From positions 1 through 18,659 of the forward strand of contig CACZSV010000071.1 of NCBI GenBank assembly GCA_902783925.1: DNA of 18,659 nt, written 5' to 3'. The first letter of the stretch is position 1, and each line of letters starts with the position of its first letter. This document shows, one piece after another, positions 5,459 through 12,730 of this stretch. Below the pieces are notes generated by a model. The model ran no database searches. It was not told where the DNA came from and saw only the letters and a list, made by a program, of their open reading frames with translations. A program made the position numbers and the translations under genes. The DNA comes from an uncultured Coriobacteriaceae bacterium (GTDB lineage Bacteria; Actinomycetota; Coriobacteriia; Coriobacteriales; QAMH01).

Positions 5459-7195
5459 ATGAGCGAAGGAAAGTTTGCCGGTGGCAAGGAGTTTACCGTT
5501 TCTGAGGTAATCGACTCCTTCGGCATCACAGGTCATACCTGGCTTATGTTTGCTTTGCTGGGTCTGGCTAACATCTTTGATGGCTATGACTTCATGGTCA
5601 TCAACGTCACCAACAGCTATGTTGCTGCAACGTTCTGGCCGGATGCATTCCAGCTGAACCCCGAAACGGGCAAGATGGCTCTCCAGGCGTCGTATTCCGC
5701 GCTGATGGGCTCTCTTACCACGTGGGGCCTGCTCGGCATGGTTCTTGGTGGCGCAACCGGTGGCATCCTCTCTGACAAGATCGGTCGTAAGAAGATGCTC
5801 ACCATCGCCGTTCTTTTCTACGGCGTCTTCACTCTGCCGCAGGCGTTCGCAAATGACGTGTTCTTCTTTGCGGCATTCCGTCTGATCGCTGGCTTCGGTG
5901 TTGGTTCTTGTATCCCCGTTGTCACGACCTGCTTCTCCGAGACGATTCCGTCTCAGCATCGTGGTGTGTTCGTTACCTTCGGCATGGCCTTCATGGTCGC
6001 TGGCTGGGTACTCGCAGGCCTCATCGGTAACCCGATTGCCTCGAATCCCAACTCGATCATGGGCGACTTCACTGGCGGCACCATCACCACCGCTGCAGGC
6101 ACGTTCGTTCAGAACTGGCGTCTGTGCTATCTGATCGGCGCTCTGCCCATCGTTTACGGAATCGTTCTCTTCTTCGCAATGCATGAGACTCCGCACTGGT
6201 TTGCCAACAATGGCCAGAAGGACAAGGCATGCGAAGCGCTCGCAGGTATCGAGCAGCGCACCAAGCACACGCAGCATGAGTATGATCCCGCTCTGCTCAT
6301 CGTTCCCCCCAAGCCTGCAAAGTCTGGTCCTGCAGCTCTGTTCTCTAAGCGTTACATCGTTGCTACGGCAGCAATCTGGACCACGTACTTCGTCGGTCAG
6401 TTCTGCGTCTATGGCATGAATGCTTGGATTCCCACGTGGTTCGTTGGCGTTGGCTACACCGCACAGCAGTCCACCGACCTCCAGACGTGGAACAACTTCG
6501 CAGCTATCCTCTCGAACATCTCTGTCGGCTTCGTCTCTGACAAGATTGGTCGTAAGAAGAACCTCGCTGGTTCCTGGATTGCTTGCATCGTTGCAATTAT
6601 TCTGTGCTCCGTCTTCGTTGCACCGAATAATCTTGTTCTCTGCATCATCCTTATGCTCCTCTTCGGTTTCTGCCTCAACTATGCAATTACCGCAGTTCAG
6701 CCTCTGATGCCTGAGAGCTATCCCACTGCAATGCGCAACACGGGCGTTGCTTGGTGCCAGGCCTTCGCACGTTTCGGTGGCTCCGGCTCCTCCATCGTTC
6801 TTGGCGCTATTGCTGCCAACGCAGCATTCCAGACCGCTGCTGGCACGACGAACTGGTCGATGGTCGTTCTCGTTCTCATCATCCCGTTCGCACTTGGCTT
6901 CATCTGCACGATGATGTTCGTTATCGAGACCGGCGGAAAGACAATGGACCAGTTGGCCGCGGAGCAGACATCCGAAGACGCATCGGATACAGGTGTGGTG
7001 CAGTTCATCATCATGATGTGCATCGCTGCCCTTCTTGCTGTCCTCTGCATCGTTTGCCCGCTCGTTGTCCAGGGTTGGTCCAAGAGCGCTATGGCTCTGC
7101 CTCTCATGGCTATCGGCATGCTCGCTCCGTTCGTCTACTTCTTCATCTTTGCGACTCCGCATATCAAGAAGACGCGCGCGCTGTACAATTCATAA
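5459..7195 (+). CDS. MFS transporter, aromatic-acid/sugar-type, with two extra C-terminal TMs
   Basis: A 578-residue inner-membrane carrier. TM1 carries the acidic D-G-Y-D motif typical of aromatic acid:H+ symporters (AAHS-like). The loop 2-3 motif (GGILSDKIGRKK) and its second-half copy (VGFVSDKIGRKK) are both present. Twelve MFS segments end near residue 490. Two more hydrophobic segments follow, about residues 513-538 and 546-568, giving 14. The ATG at 5459 follows AAGGAGGG. Codon choice is strongly biased: of 10 Arg codons 7 are CGT and 3 CGC, and GGT, GTT, GCT and TCT are common, unlike the flanking genes. This suggests high expression. The substrate is unknown; an organic acid is the family-based guess. 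It is the last gene of its module, ended by a terminator at 7240. Confidence 0.9.
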   Translation: MSEGKFAGGKEFTVSEVIDSFGITGHTWLMFALLGLANIFDGYDFMVINVTNSYVAATFWPDAFQLNPETGKMALQASYSALMGSLTTWGLLGMVLGGATGGILSDKIGRKKMLTIAVLFYGVFTLPQAFANDVFFFAAFRLIAGFGVGSCIPVVTTCFSETIPSQHRGVFVTFGMAFMVAGWVLAGLIGNPIASNPNSIMGDFTGGTITTAAGTFVQNWRLCYLIGALPIVYGIVLFFAMHETPHWFANNGQKDKACEALAGIEQRTKHTQHEYDPALLIVPPKPAKSGPAALFSKRYIVATAAIWTTYFVGQFCVYGMNAWIPTWFVGVGYTAQQSTDLQTWNNFAAILSNISVGFVSDKIGRKKNLAGSWIACIVAIILCSVFVAPNNLVLCIILMLLFGFCLNYAITAVQPLMPESYPTAMRNTGVAWCQAFARFGGSGSSIVLGAIAANAAFQTAAGTTNWSMVVLVLIIPFALGFICTMMFVIETGGKTMDQLAAEQTSEDASDTGVVQFIIMMCIAALLAVLCIVCPLVVQGWSKSAMALPLMAIGMLAPFVYFFIFATPHIKKTRALYNS

Positions 7196-7239
7196 GTTCA
7201 GCCATGCAGACTGTTTAGGCTTTATCTAGCTTGGACACG

Positions 7240-7272
7240 GAAGACCCCCGCATATGCGGGGGTCTTCTTGTA
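7240..7272 (+). terminator. Intrinsic terminator, perfect 28-nt palindrome
   Basis: A 14-bp perfect self-complementary stem (7240-7267; arm begins GAAGACCCCCGCAT) is followed by a moderately T-rich tail. It lies 44 bases after the MFS stop. As a perfect palindrome it can also act on transcripts from the minus-strand gene at 7458-8084. Confidence 0.85.
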
Positions 7273-7378
7273 TCTAGAAAAGGCGTGGCAGCGAGTCATA
7301 TAGAGGCTTTTGCGCCAAGCGCCCGTGCACGCCGTGCCGCATTATCCTCTCGGCCCTTCGCAAGCCCGTACACCTATG

Positions 7379-7403
7379 CGGACGGGCTGAAGCCCGCTCC
7401 TAC
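7379..7403 (-). repeat. REP-like palindromic element
   Basis: Read on the minus strand it is GTAGGAG, then GCGGGC-TTCA-GCCCG, then TCCG. It shares a 15-base core with the element at 12558-12591. It lies in a 185-base stretch (7273-7457) between the terminator and the next gene, in which I see no credible gene. Confidence 0.55.
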
Positions 7404-7457
7404 GCGGTGCAACGAAGCGCATACCCACGAGCACGCGCATCGCATGTCTGTATTCAA

Positions 7458-8084
7458 TTAATAATCGAGTTTTGCCAGGGTCTCTTCCGGGATGAGACCC
7501 GTCGCAGCCAGATCGTTGAAGGAATATCCTTTGTCGCTGACGAAGTTCTTGAGCTTGTGATACCACTTTTGCTTGACGTCAGGCTCACCCTCGCTCAAAC
7601 CCTTGTACTCTTCTTTGATGAGTATGGCGATAACAGAGACGGCGGCAACACGGAGTTTTGAAACATCCTTTACGGCAACTTCGTAGCAGGTCCCCTTATC
7701 GGCAAAATTGACGATACGAAGTCGTACGTCTTTTTTATCGTAGCCCTCATTATAGAAAGTGAAGGGCGCATCGATGGGGCTCTTATTGATTTGCCACATC
7801 ATGCCTTCGACAAAATAATGGCTATAGATGATGTAAGTATGCAGCGTATAGTTCCAACGCTCAACGCGCAGCTCGTACGTGAGCGACTTGTAATCTGGCT
7901 TGATGCGGGCCATCTCTGCATTGTGCCTGCTGATAATGGCAATCTGGTCATGTTCGTCGGACCAGGGCTTTTCTTTATTGAGGCTTTTTGCCGTGCAGAA
8001 GAGATCGCGATCTTCGTACCAGCACTCGAAATCTTCGTGACGTGCTAGTGCGTCAACGGGAATGTAGATTTTCTTGAACTGCAT
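7458..8084 (-). CDS. Uncharacterised protein, possible LURP-one/tubby C-terminal-like fold
   Basis: A 208-residue soluble protein without signal peptide or TM segment. The ATG at 8084 is preferred, with GAGGAG 10 bases upstream on the minus strand; a TTG at 8123 would add 13 residues with no site. Alternating hydrophobic/polar strands dominate: an N-terminal FECWYEDRDLFCTAKSL, a central LTYELRVERWNYTLHTYIIY, then a GMMWQIN turn, and CYEVAVKDVSKLRVAAVSVIAILI near residue 160. A last helix following a Y-x-V strand is how LURP-one-related (tubby-like) proteins end. That fold call is my inference from pattern only. The C-terminal ~35 residues (YHKLKNF to the end) look like a small added helical piece. 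It stands alone, reading away from the SlyD-like gene. Confidence 0.72.
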   Translation of the reverse strand: MQFKKIYIPVDALARHEDFECWYEDRDLFCTAKSLNKEKPWSDEHDQIAIISRHNAEMARIKPDYKSLTYELRVERWNYTLHTYIIYSHYFVEGMMWQINKSPIDAPFTFYNEGYDKKDVRLRIVNFADKGTCYEVAVKDVSKLRVAAVSVIAILIKEEYKGLSEGEPDVKQKWYHKLKNFVSDKGYSFNDLAATGLIPEETLAKLDY

Positions 8085-8213
8085 CGTGTAAATGCTCCTC
8101 GTTTTGCGGTTACGCTTTGGCAATTATAGCCTAGATATGCTTGCGTAAAATGCTGCATGCGCTACCGTGTCCAAGTACGGAAATGTAACGCACGTATGGA
8201 AGGAACTCCGAAC

Positions 8214-8702
8214 ATGCTTGATGGAACGACCGTAATCTTGGCCTTTGAAGGCAGGCTGCCCGACGGCAAGGTCTACGATAAGATGACAAAGGACAACCCA
8301 CTGAAGTTTGAAGTTGGTCGAGACCTGGTGCTCGAAGGCTTCGAGCGCGAGGTGCGCGAGATGGAAAAGGGCGAGAAAAAGACCTTTACCATTAAGGACT
8401 GGGAAGCATTCGGGGAGTATAACGAAGAGCTTGTGACGGAAATCCCCATGGAGCTCATGCCCAACGTCAAGGGCCTCGAGCGTGACAAGGTCATCTGGAT
8501 TATCAACGACGAGGGCAACAAGGTTCCTGTGACCGTGACCGATATCACGGGAGAGGCAGTCACCATAGACTACAACCACCCACTTGCCGGCAAAGAGCTC
8601 ACCTTCGACGTCGAAATCATCGATATCGATGAATCGACAGCTGACGACCCCAACGCTGTCGCTCGTCGCATTCCCAATAGCCCGCTCGATCTCATCATGT
8701 AA
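8214..8702 (+). CDS. SlyD-like FKBP-type peptidyl-prolyl cis-trans isomerase
   Basis: A 162-residue cytoplasmic folding helper that catalyses proline isomerisation and binds unfolded chains. The split FKBP domain (about 1-65 and 117-140) surrounds an inserted chaperone flap (IF domain, about 66-115). Key marks are F-E-G-R-L-P-D-G-K-V-Y-D near residue 11, the V-G-R-D-L-V-L-E-G-F-E strand, and the SlyD signature DYNHPLAGKELTFDVEI near residue 119. The C-terminal tail (NAVARRIPNSPLDLIM) lacks the His/Cys-rich nickel-binding extension of E. coli SlyD. The ATG at 8214 is chosen because AAGGA (8200-8204) lies 9 bases before it; the upstream start at 8157 has no site. It is monocistronic, with its own terminator. 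Confidence 0.9.
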   Translation: MLDGTTVILAFEGRLPDGKVYDKMTKDNPLKFEVGRDLVLEGFEREVREMEKGEKKTFTIKDWEAFGEYNEELVTEIPMELMPNVKGLERDKVIWIINDEGNKVPVTVTDITGEAVTIDYNHPLAGKELTFDVEIIDIDESTADDPNAVARRIPNSPLDLIM

Positions 8703-8724
8703 CACGCAAGCAGTCGCATATTGC

Positions 8725-8762
8725 ATACCCCGCCCGCGTACAGGCACGAGCGGGGTATTTTA
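8725..8762 (+). terminator. Intrinsic terminator after the FKBP gene
   Basis: ATACCCCGC (8725-8733) pairs perfectly with GCGGGGTAT (8750-8758), 16-base loop, followed by a short T-run (8758-8761). It lies 22 bases after the FKBP stop. Confidence 0.82.
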
Positions 8763-8785
8763 CTGTCCTCGTGGGTAACATGTCT

Positions 8786-8824
8786 GTGACAGCGCGTGTC
8801 ACTGTTTAGCTACTCTCCTAAAAT
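8786..8824 (+). promoter_or_regulatory. Putative htpG promoter overlapped by an inverted repeat
   Basis: GTGTCA (8796-8801) and TAAAAT (8819-8824), 17 bases apart, match -35 and -10 boxes (4/6 and 5/6). A perfect inverted repeat GTGACA-N5-TGTCAC (8786-8802) covers the -35 box, the place for a repressor. It is neither the CIRCE (HrcA) nor the HAIR (HspR) sequence. Confidence 0.45.
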
Positions 8825-8865
8825 CTGGTCACATCAACTAATTGCACGTGAAGGGAATGCATATA

Positions 8866-10776
8866 ATGCGCAAGTTCAAAACAGAGAGCAAAAAGCTTCT
8901 CGACCTCATGATCAATTCAATCTATACGAATAAAGAGATCTTTCTCCGCGAGCTGATATCGAACGCGTCGGATTCGCTTGACAAGCTCTACCTGAGCGCT
9001 CTGCAAAATGGCGATAACTCGATAAGCCGCGGCGAGCTCAAAATTGCAATTGCATTCGACAAAGATGCCCGCACAATCACCATCAGCGATAACGGCATTG
9101 GCATGACAAAGGACGAGCTCGATAAGAATCTCGGCACGATTGCTCATTCCGGCAGCCTCGAGTTCAAATCGGACGAAACCGAAGGTCTCGACGAGGTCGA
9201 CATCATCGGCCAATTTGGCGTCGGGTTCTACTCGTCGTTCATGGTTGCAGACAAGGTTAAGGTCGTTTCCAAAGCATATGGTAGCGACGAGGCCTATAGT
9301 TGGACCAGCGATGGCGTGGAGGGCTACAACATCGCGCAAGCCGAGCGTGACGGGCGCGGCACCGATATCACCCTTTTTCTGCGTGAGAACACCGACGACG
9401 TGAATTTCGATGAATACCTCAACGAATATGCGCTCAAACGTCTTGTTAAGCGCTATAGCGACTATATCCGTTACCCAATTTGCATGGATGTGGAGAAAAC
9501 CCGCACGCTGCCCAAGCCCGACGACGCTCCAGAAGATTACGAGCTCGAGACGGAAACATACATAGAAAACGAGACTTTGAACTCGATGGTGCCCATTTGG
9601 ACCAAGAAGAAGTCCGATGTTACGGAAGAAGAATACAAGGATTTCTATCAGGCGCAGTTCCATACCGCCGACGAGCCTCTGCGAGTCATCTCCATGCACG
9701 CCGAGGGCTCGATTAGCTACGACGCGCTGCTGTTCATTCCAACCGATACGCCCATGAACCTGTACTCAAAGGACTTCAAGAAGGGTCTGGCGCTCTATAG
9801 CAACAATGTCATGATCATGGAAAAATGCGATGACCTGCTGCCAGATTGTTTTGGGTTCGTGCGTGGAGTTGTGGATAGCCCTGATCTCAACCTCAATATC
9901 TCGCGCGAAATGCTTCAGCAGGATCGCCAGCTTTTGGCTATCGAACGCAGGATCGAAAAGAAGATCAAGCAAGAGCTTGAAAAGATGTGCAAAGAAGACC
10001 GTGAGGCCTACATCTCGTTCTTTGGCAAATTCGGCCATGCGCTCAAGTTCGACATCTACTCGAGCTACGGTGCCCACAAGGAGCTTCTCCAGGACCTGCT
10101 TTTGTTCCAGTCTGCAAAAGAGGATAAACCCACGACGCTTGCAGAGTATGTCGATGCAGAAGAAGAAGGGCAGGAATGCATTTACTTTGCATCTGGCGAT
10201 ACGGTAAACAAGCTTGCAAAGAGCCCAAGCGTGACGTCCGTTGTCAACAAGGGTTATGACGTGCTTTTGTGTGCGGACAACGTCGACGAATTCTGCCTGC
10301 TCTCCATTGGAACCTACAGCTCGCAGGAAATGCGCAACGTCGCAAGCGGCGAAGACCTGGGCCTCGAAACCGACGAGGAGAAAGAGCAAGTCGAAAAGAA
10401 GCGCGAAGAGAACAGCGGCCTGTTCGAGGCGATGCGCGGCGCTTTGCCCGATGACATTACCAAGGTTACAGCGAGCTCGCGTCTGACCGATGCTGCTTGC
10501 TGCATCGTGGCTGACGGCCCCGTGAGCCTTGGCATGGAGAAGTATTTCGCGACCCTGCCGGCAGATGACGAAGAGCGCCCCAAGGCAATGCACGCACTCG
10601 AGCTCAATACCGAGCATCCTGTGTTCGCAACGCTGCAGGCACTGCATGAAGCGGGCGACGAAGAAAAGCTCGAGCAATATGCCAATCTGCTCTATAACCA
10701 GGCACGTTTGGCGGAAGGGCTCGAAATCGTCGATTCTGCGGCATTCAACGAGGCCATCTGTTCGCTCATGAAGTAA
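8866..10776 (+). CDS. htpG: Chaperone protein HtpG (bacterial Hsp90)
   Basis: A cytosolic ATP-dependent homodimeric chaperone of 636 residues, the usual length. The N-terminal GHKL ATPase domain shows Glu29 and Asn33 in FLRELISNASDSLDKL, the DNGIGM motif near residue 75, GQFGVGFYSSFMVADKV near 115, and G-T-D-I-T-L-F-L closing the pocket. The middle domain carries the SREMLQQDR stretch, and the C-terminal dimerisation domain ends L-C-S-L-M-K. The ATG at 8866 (MRKFKTESKKLLDL) matches normal HtpG N-termini and has AAGGGA 9 bases before it; the TTG at 8842 and ATG at 8857 are less likely. The metallo-hydrolase gene follows after 74 bases with no terminator and may be co-transcribed. Confidence 0.98.
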   Translation: MRKFKTESKKLLDLMINSIYTNKEIFLRELISNASDSLDKLYLSALQNGDNSISRGELKIAIAFDKDARTITISDNGIGMTKDELDKNLGTIAHSGSLEFKSDETEGLDEVDIIGQFGVGFYSSFMVADKVKVVSKAYGSDEAYSWTSDGVEGYNIAQAERDGRGTDITLFLRENTDDVNFDEYLNEYALKRLVKRYSDYIRYPICMDVEKTRTLPKPDDAPEDYELETETYIENETLNSMVPIWTKKKSDVTEEEYKDFYQAQFHTADEPLRVISMHAEGSISYDALLFIPTDTPMNLYSKDFKKGLALYSNNVMIMEKCDDLLPDCFGFVRGVVDSPDLNLNISREMLQQDRQLLAIERRIEKKIKQELEKMCKEDREAYISFFGKFGHALKFDIYSSYGAHKELLQDLLLFQSAKEDKPTTLAEYVDAEEEGQECIYFASGDTVNKLAKSPSVTSVVNKGYDVLLCADNVDEFCLLSIGTYSSQEMRNVASGEDLGLETDEEKEQVEKKREENSGLFEAMRGALPDDITKVTASSRLTDAACCIVADGPVSLGMEKYFATLPADDEERPKAMHALELNTEHPVFATLQALHEAGDEEKLEQYANLLYNQARLAEGLEIVDSAAFNEAICSLMK

Positions 10777-10850
10777 TTGATTTGCATATACGCACCGGTC
10801 GTTGCGCGTAGCATTCTGGAAGAAAGCGATCGATAAGGAAGGGGCTTACC

Positions 10851-11471
10851 ATGGCAACCATGCTCTATCAGGGACACGGTTCGTATAGGTTCGTGCTCGA
10901 AGATGGGACTGTTGTATACGTTGACCCATTTGCCGGCGAAGGCTACGAACTTCCTGCTGACGTCGTCTTTGTAACCCACGAGCATTTCGACCATAACCAA
11001 GTTGACAAAATGCCCCGGAACGAGGATTGCATCATTGTGCGCGCAAGCGACGTGCATCCAAGCCCCAGCGAGTATCTTACGATTGATGTGCATGGGGTTC
11101 GTGCAACGGCGGTGCAGGCATGCAACAAGAATCATCCCATCGACGAATGCGTGGGTCTCGTGCTCGAGCTTGACGGCGTGAGTTTTTATGCAGCGGGCGA
11201 TACGAGCATGACCGACGACATGAGAAGCGGCAAGCTTGCAAACATGGCAATTGATTATGCGGTGTTTCCAGGTGACGGCTTCTTCAACATGGATGTCAAC
11301 GAGGCGAGCGAGTGCGCCAAGCTCGTCGATGCACAACACAACATACCCGTGCATCTCGTGCCCATGAACGATCCGGGCGACTCTGCTCAGCTCTTTAGCC
11401 AAGAGCGCGCTGAGCAATTCCAGGCGCGAGGACGCATTATCCTCGCACCTGGCGATGAGCTCGAACTCTAA
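10851..11471 (+). CDS. Metallo-beta-lactamase-fold hydrolase, UlaG-like
   Basis: A 206-residue cytoplasmic metal-dependent hydrolase. The metal motif HxHxDH is seen as His43-Glu-His45-Phe-Asp47-His48 (VTHEHFDHN). Further ligands fit the later NKNHP, AAGDTSM and VHLVPMN stretches. The N-terminal GHGSYRFVLEDGTVVYVDPF is the start of the UlaG/L-ascorbate-6-phosphate lactonase-like subgroup. The true substrate is unknown; many members are annotated only as Zn-dependent hydrolases. The ATG at 10851 follows AAGGAAGGGG. It converges with the universal stress protein gene, 10 bases between stops. Confidence 0.88.
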   Translation: MATMLYQGHGSYRFVLEDGTVVYVDPFAGEGYELPADVVFVTHEHFDHNQVDKMPRNEDCIIVRASDVHPSPSEYLTIDVHGVRATAVQACNKNHPIDECVGLVLELDGVSFYAAGDTSMTDDMRSGKLANMAIDYAVFPGDGFFNMDVNEASECAKLVDAQHNIPVHLVPMNDPGDSAQLFSQERAEQFQARGRIILAPGDELEL

Positions 11472-11481
11472 GGGTATTGCG

Positions 11482-11895
11482 CTACTTTACGACGAGCGTG
11501 GGGCACTTTGAGTGCTTGATGACCTTGTGGCTCACGCTGCCAATCGCGAACTCCTGCAGCGCATTGAGGCCACGGCTGCCAATAACGAGTAAGTCGGCGC
11601 CGCCCTCTTCTGCACAGCGGATTATCTCGTCTGCTGGGCGTCCGTGTAGCAGCACGATTTCCGGCTCGACACCGGCTTCTCTAAAAATGTTGAGAGCGGG
11701 CTCGAGGAGTTCGCGCTGCGCTTCGCCGTGCGCCTCGATTGGGTCATAGACCATGTCGGAATAGACATCGATCGCGATGACCGAGAGAACATCGACTTGT
11801 GCGTTGTCGATGAGCTTGACGAGCTCTGCCGCCGCTGAAACTGCGCGCAGAGAGTTATCGGATCCATCTACAGCAACCATAATATGTTTGTACAT
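11482..11895 (-). CDS. Universal stress protein, UspA family
   Basis: A 137-residue single-domain cytoplasmic Usp. MYKHIMVAVDGSDNS at the start and DLLVIGSRGLNALQEFAIGS near the end give the ATP-binding pattern G-x2-G-x9-G-S complete. It is thus likely the ATP-binding subclass. These proteins help survival under stress or growth arrest. The ATG at 11895 has GGGAAG on the minus strand about 9 bases upstream. It is monocistronic and convergent to the hydrolase gene, with no hairpin in the 10-base gap. Confidence 0.93.
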   Translation of the reverse strand: MYKHIMVAVDGSDNSLRAVSAAAELVKLIDNAQVDVLSVIAIDVYSDMVYDPIEAHGEAQRELLEPALNIFREAGVEPEIVLLHGRPADEIIRCAEEGGADLLVIGSRGLNALQEFAIGSVSHKVIKHSKCPTLVVK

Positions 11896-11950
11896 AATGC
11901 ACCTGCTTCCCTTGCAAACCTACCAGCCATGGCTGTACTCGTTGCCCGTT

Positions 11951-11979
11951 TTGGGAACAAATTCAGAGCAGTTTAATTA
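11951..11979 (+). promoter_or_regulatory. Possible promoter of the double-zinc-ribbon gene
   Basis: TTGGGA (11951-11956), a 17-base spacer and TAATTA (11974-11979) lie in the AT-rich part of the divergent intergenic region. The overlapping TATATAA makes the exact -10 box uncertain. The same AT-rich stretch may serve the divergent usp gene. Confidence 0.3.
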
Positions 11980-12069
11980 TATAACCGCCCCGCACATTCG
12001 TGCAGCGCCTATTTGGTGATAGAATCGACGCAACAAGCACTCATACCTACGAGATACAAAGAAGGCGAT

Positions 12070-12510
12070 ATGGGCGAGATACTCTCTCAGGTTTTTGTTC
12101 TTCCAGTTCGCATAGCGCTTATTGCGACCGCCATCATTTTGATTCTGCTGTGGATTGTCACGATTATCTGGGTTAATCGCGATGCCAAGACGCGCGATGC
12201 ACCTGCAACGTTCTGGACCATTGTCGCCATCATTCCCGTGGCGGGAATTGTTGCCTACTGCTTGCTCAGACCGCCTTTGACTAACGCAGATGCAACCGAG
12301 CAGGACATGAGCCTCGAGCTCATGAGCCGTCAGCTTGCGGAATACGGCAATTGCCCCAGCTGTGGTCAGCCCGTCGACAAGGATTACGTCGTGTGTCCCA
12401 CATGCCGCACCAAGCTGCGCAATGTGTGTGGGCGCTGCAAAAGGCCCCTCGAGCCGCATTGGGTTGCCTGCCCGTATTGCGGCGCACCTACCGCTAAGCA
12501 GAATCGCTAA
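12070..12510 (+). CDS. Two-TM protein with cytoplasmic double zinc ribbon
   Basis: A 146-residue membrane protein. TM1 is about residues 13-34 (IALIATAIILILLWIVTIIW), a charged N-R-D-A-K-T-R-D loop follows, and TM2 is about 48-66 (FWTIVAIIPVAGIVAYCLL), ending in R-P-P. This pair resembles the PLDc_N (cardiolipin synthase N-terminal) module. The C-terminus holds two zinc ribbons: Cys95-x2-Cys98 with Cys109-x2-Cys112, and Cys120-x2-Cys123 with Cys134-x2-Cys137 (a DZANK-like pair). The ATG at 12070 is preferred, with GAAGG 4 bases before it; a GTG at 12013 would add an unlikely 19-residue leader. Its function is unknown; membrane-anchored protein or nucleic-acid binding is inference. Confidence 0.8.
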   Translation: MGEILSQVFVLPVRIALIATAIILILLWIVTIIWVNRDAKTRDAPATFWTIVAIIPVAGIVAYCLLRPPLTNADATEQDMSLELMSRQLAEYGNCPSCGQPVDKDYVVCPTCRTKLRNVCGRCKRPLEPHWVACPYCGAPTAKQNR

Positions 12511-12557
12511 TTTAGTGTTTGCTCGTTTAATCAGGATTGTCATCTAACGACGAGGCT

Positions 12558-12591
12558 GTAGGGGTGCAATGGCGGGCTTCAGCCCGCCTGG
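12558..12591 (+). repeat. REP-like palindromic element, unit 1
   Basis: GTAGGGG (12558-12564), a short spacer, then GGCGGGC-TTCA-GCCCGCC (12571-12588) and TGG. The 15-base core GCGGGCTTCAGCCCG is identical to the minus-strand element at 7383-7397. It sits just after the zinc-ribbon gene and could also act as its terminator hairpin, though no T-run follows. Confidence 0.6.
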
Positions 12592-12614
12592 ATAGCGTCG
12601 AGCGCGGATGGGGT

Positions 12615-12639
12615 CAGGCAGCCTAAAGGCCGCCCCTGC
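12615..12639 (-). repeat. REP-like palindromic element, unit 2 (inverted to unit 1)
   Basis: Read on the minus strand it starts GCAGGGGCGG, has the core GGCCTTTAGGCTGCC and ends TG. This is the same pattern as unit 1 with compensating changes in the palindrome, in the opposite orientation. Units 1 and 2 together look like a bacterial interspersed mosaic element. On the plus strand a T-rich GTTTTCATTC follows, so this unit may end transcripts from 12510. Confidence 0.5.
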
Positions 12640-12681
12640 GGTTTTCATTCATGAAGCGCAATCCTATATGTCATTTCTGAT

Positions 12682-12729
12682 TTTACAAAGAAAATAAACT
12701 TGCCATACACAAGCTAATAAGAGTATTGT
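12682..12729 (+). promoter_or_regulatory. Candidate thrS promoter(s)
   Basis: Two readings are possible in this AT-rich segment. TTTACA (12682-12687) with TACACA (12706-12711), spacer 18, would start RNA near 12718 and include all leader hairpins. TTGCCA (12700-12705) with TATTGT (12724-12729), spacer 18, would start near 12736 and cut hairpin 1. The sequence alone does not choose between them. Confidence 0.35.
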
Positions 12730-12730
12730 T

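Noticed and set aside
5444..7162. A 572-codon open frame antisense to the MFS carrier
   Set aside because: The sense frame has clear MFS motifs and TM segments. The antisense product is a charged Asp/Glu/Arg/His-rich string without domains, an effect of the biased codon use of the sense gene avoiding TTA, CTA and TCA.
7279..7457. CRISPR array or mobile element
   Set aside because: No regularly spaced direct repeats, no transposase or integrase in the window.
7231..7461. A 76-codon plus-strand frame after the MFS gene
   Set aside because: It starts inside the terminator palindrome and runs through the REP-like element.
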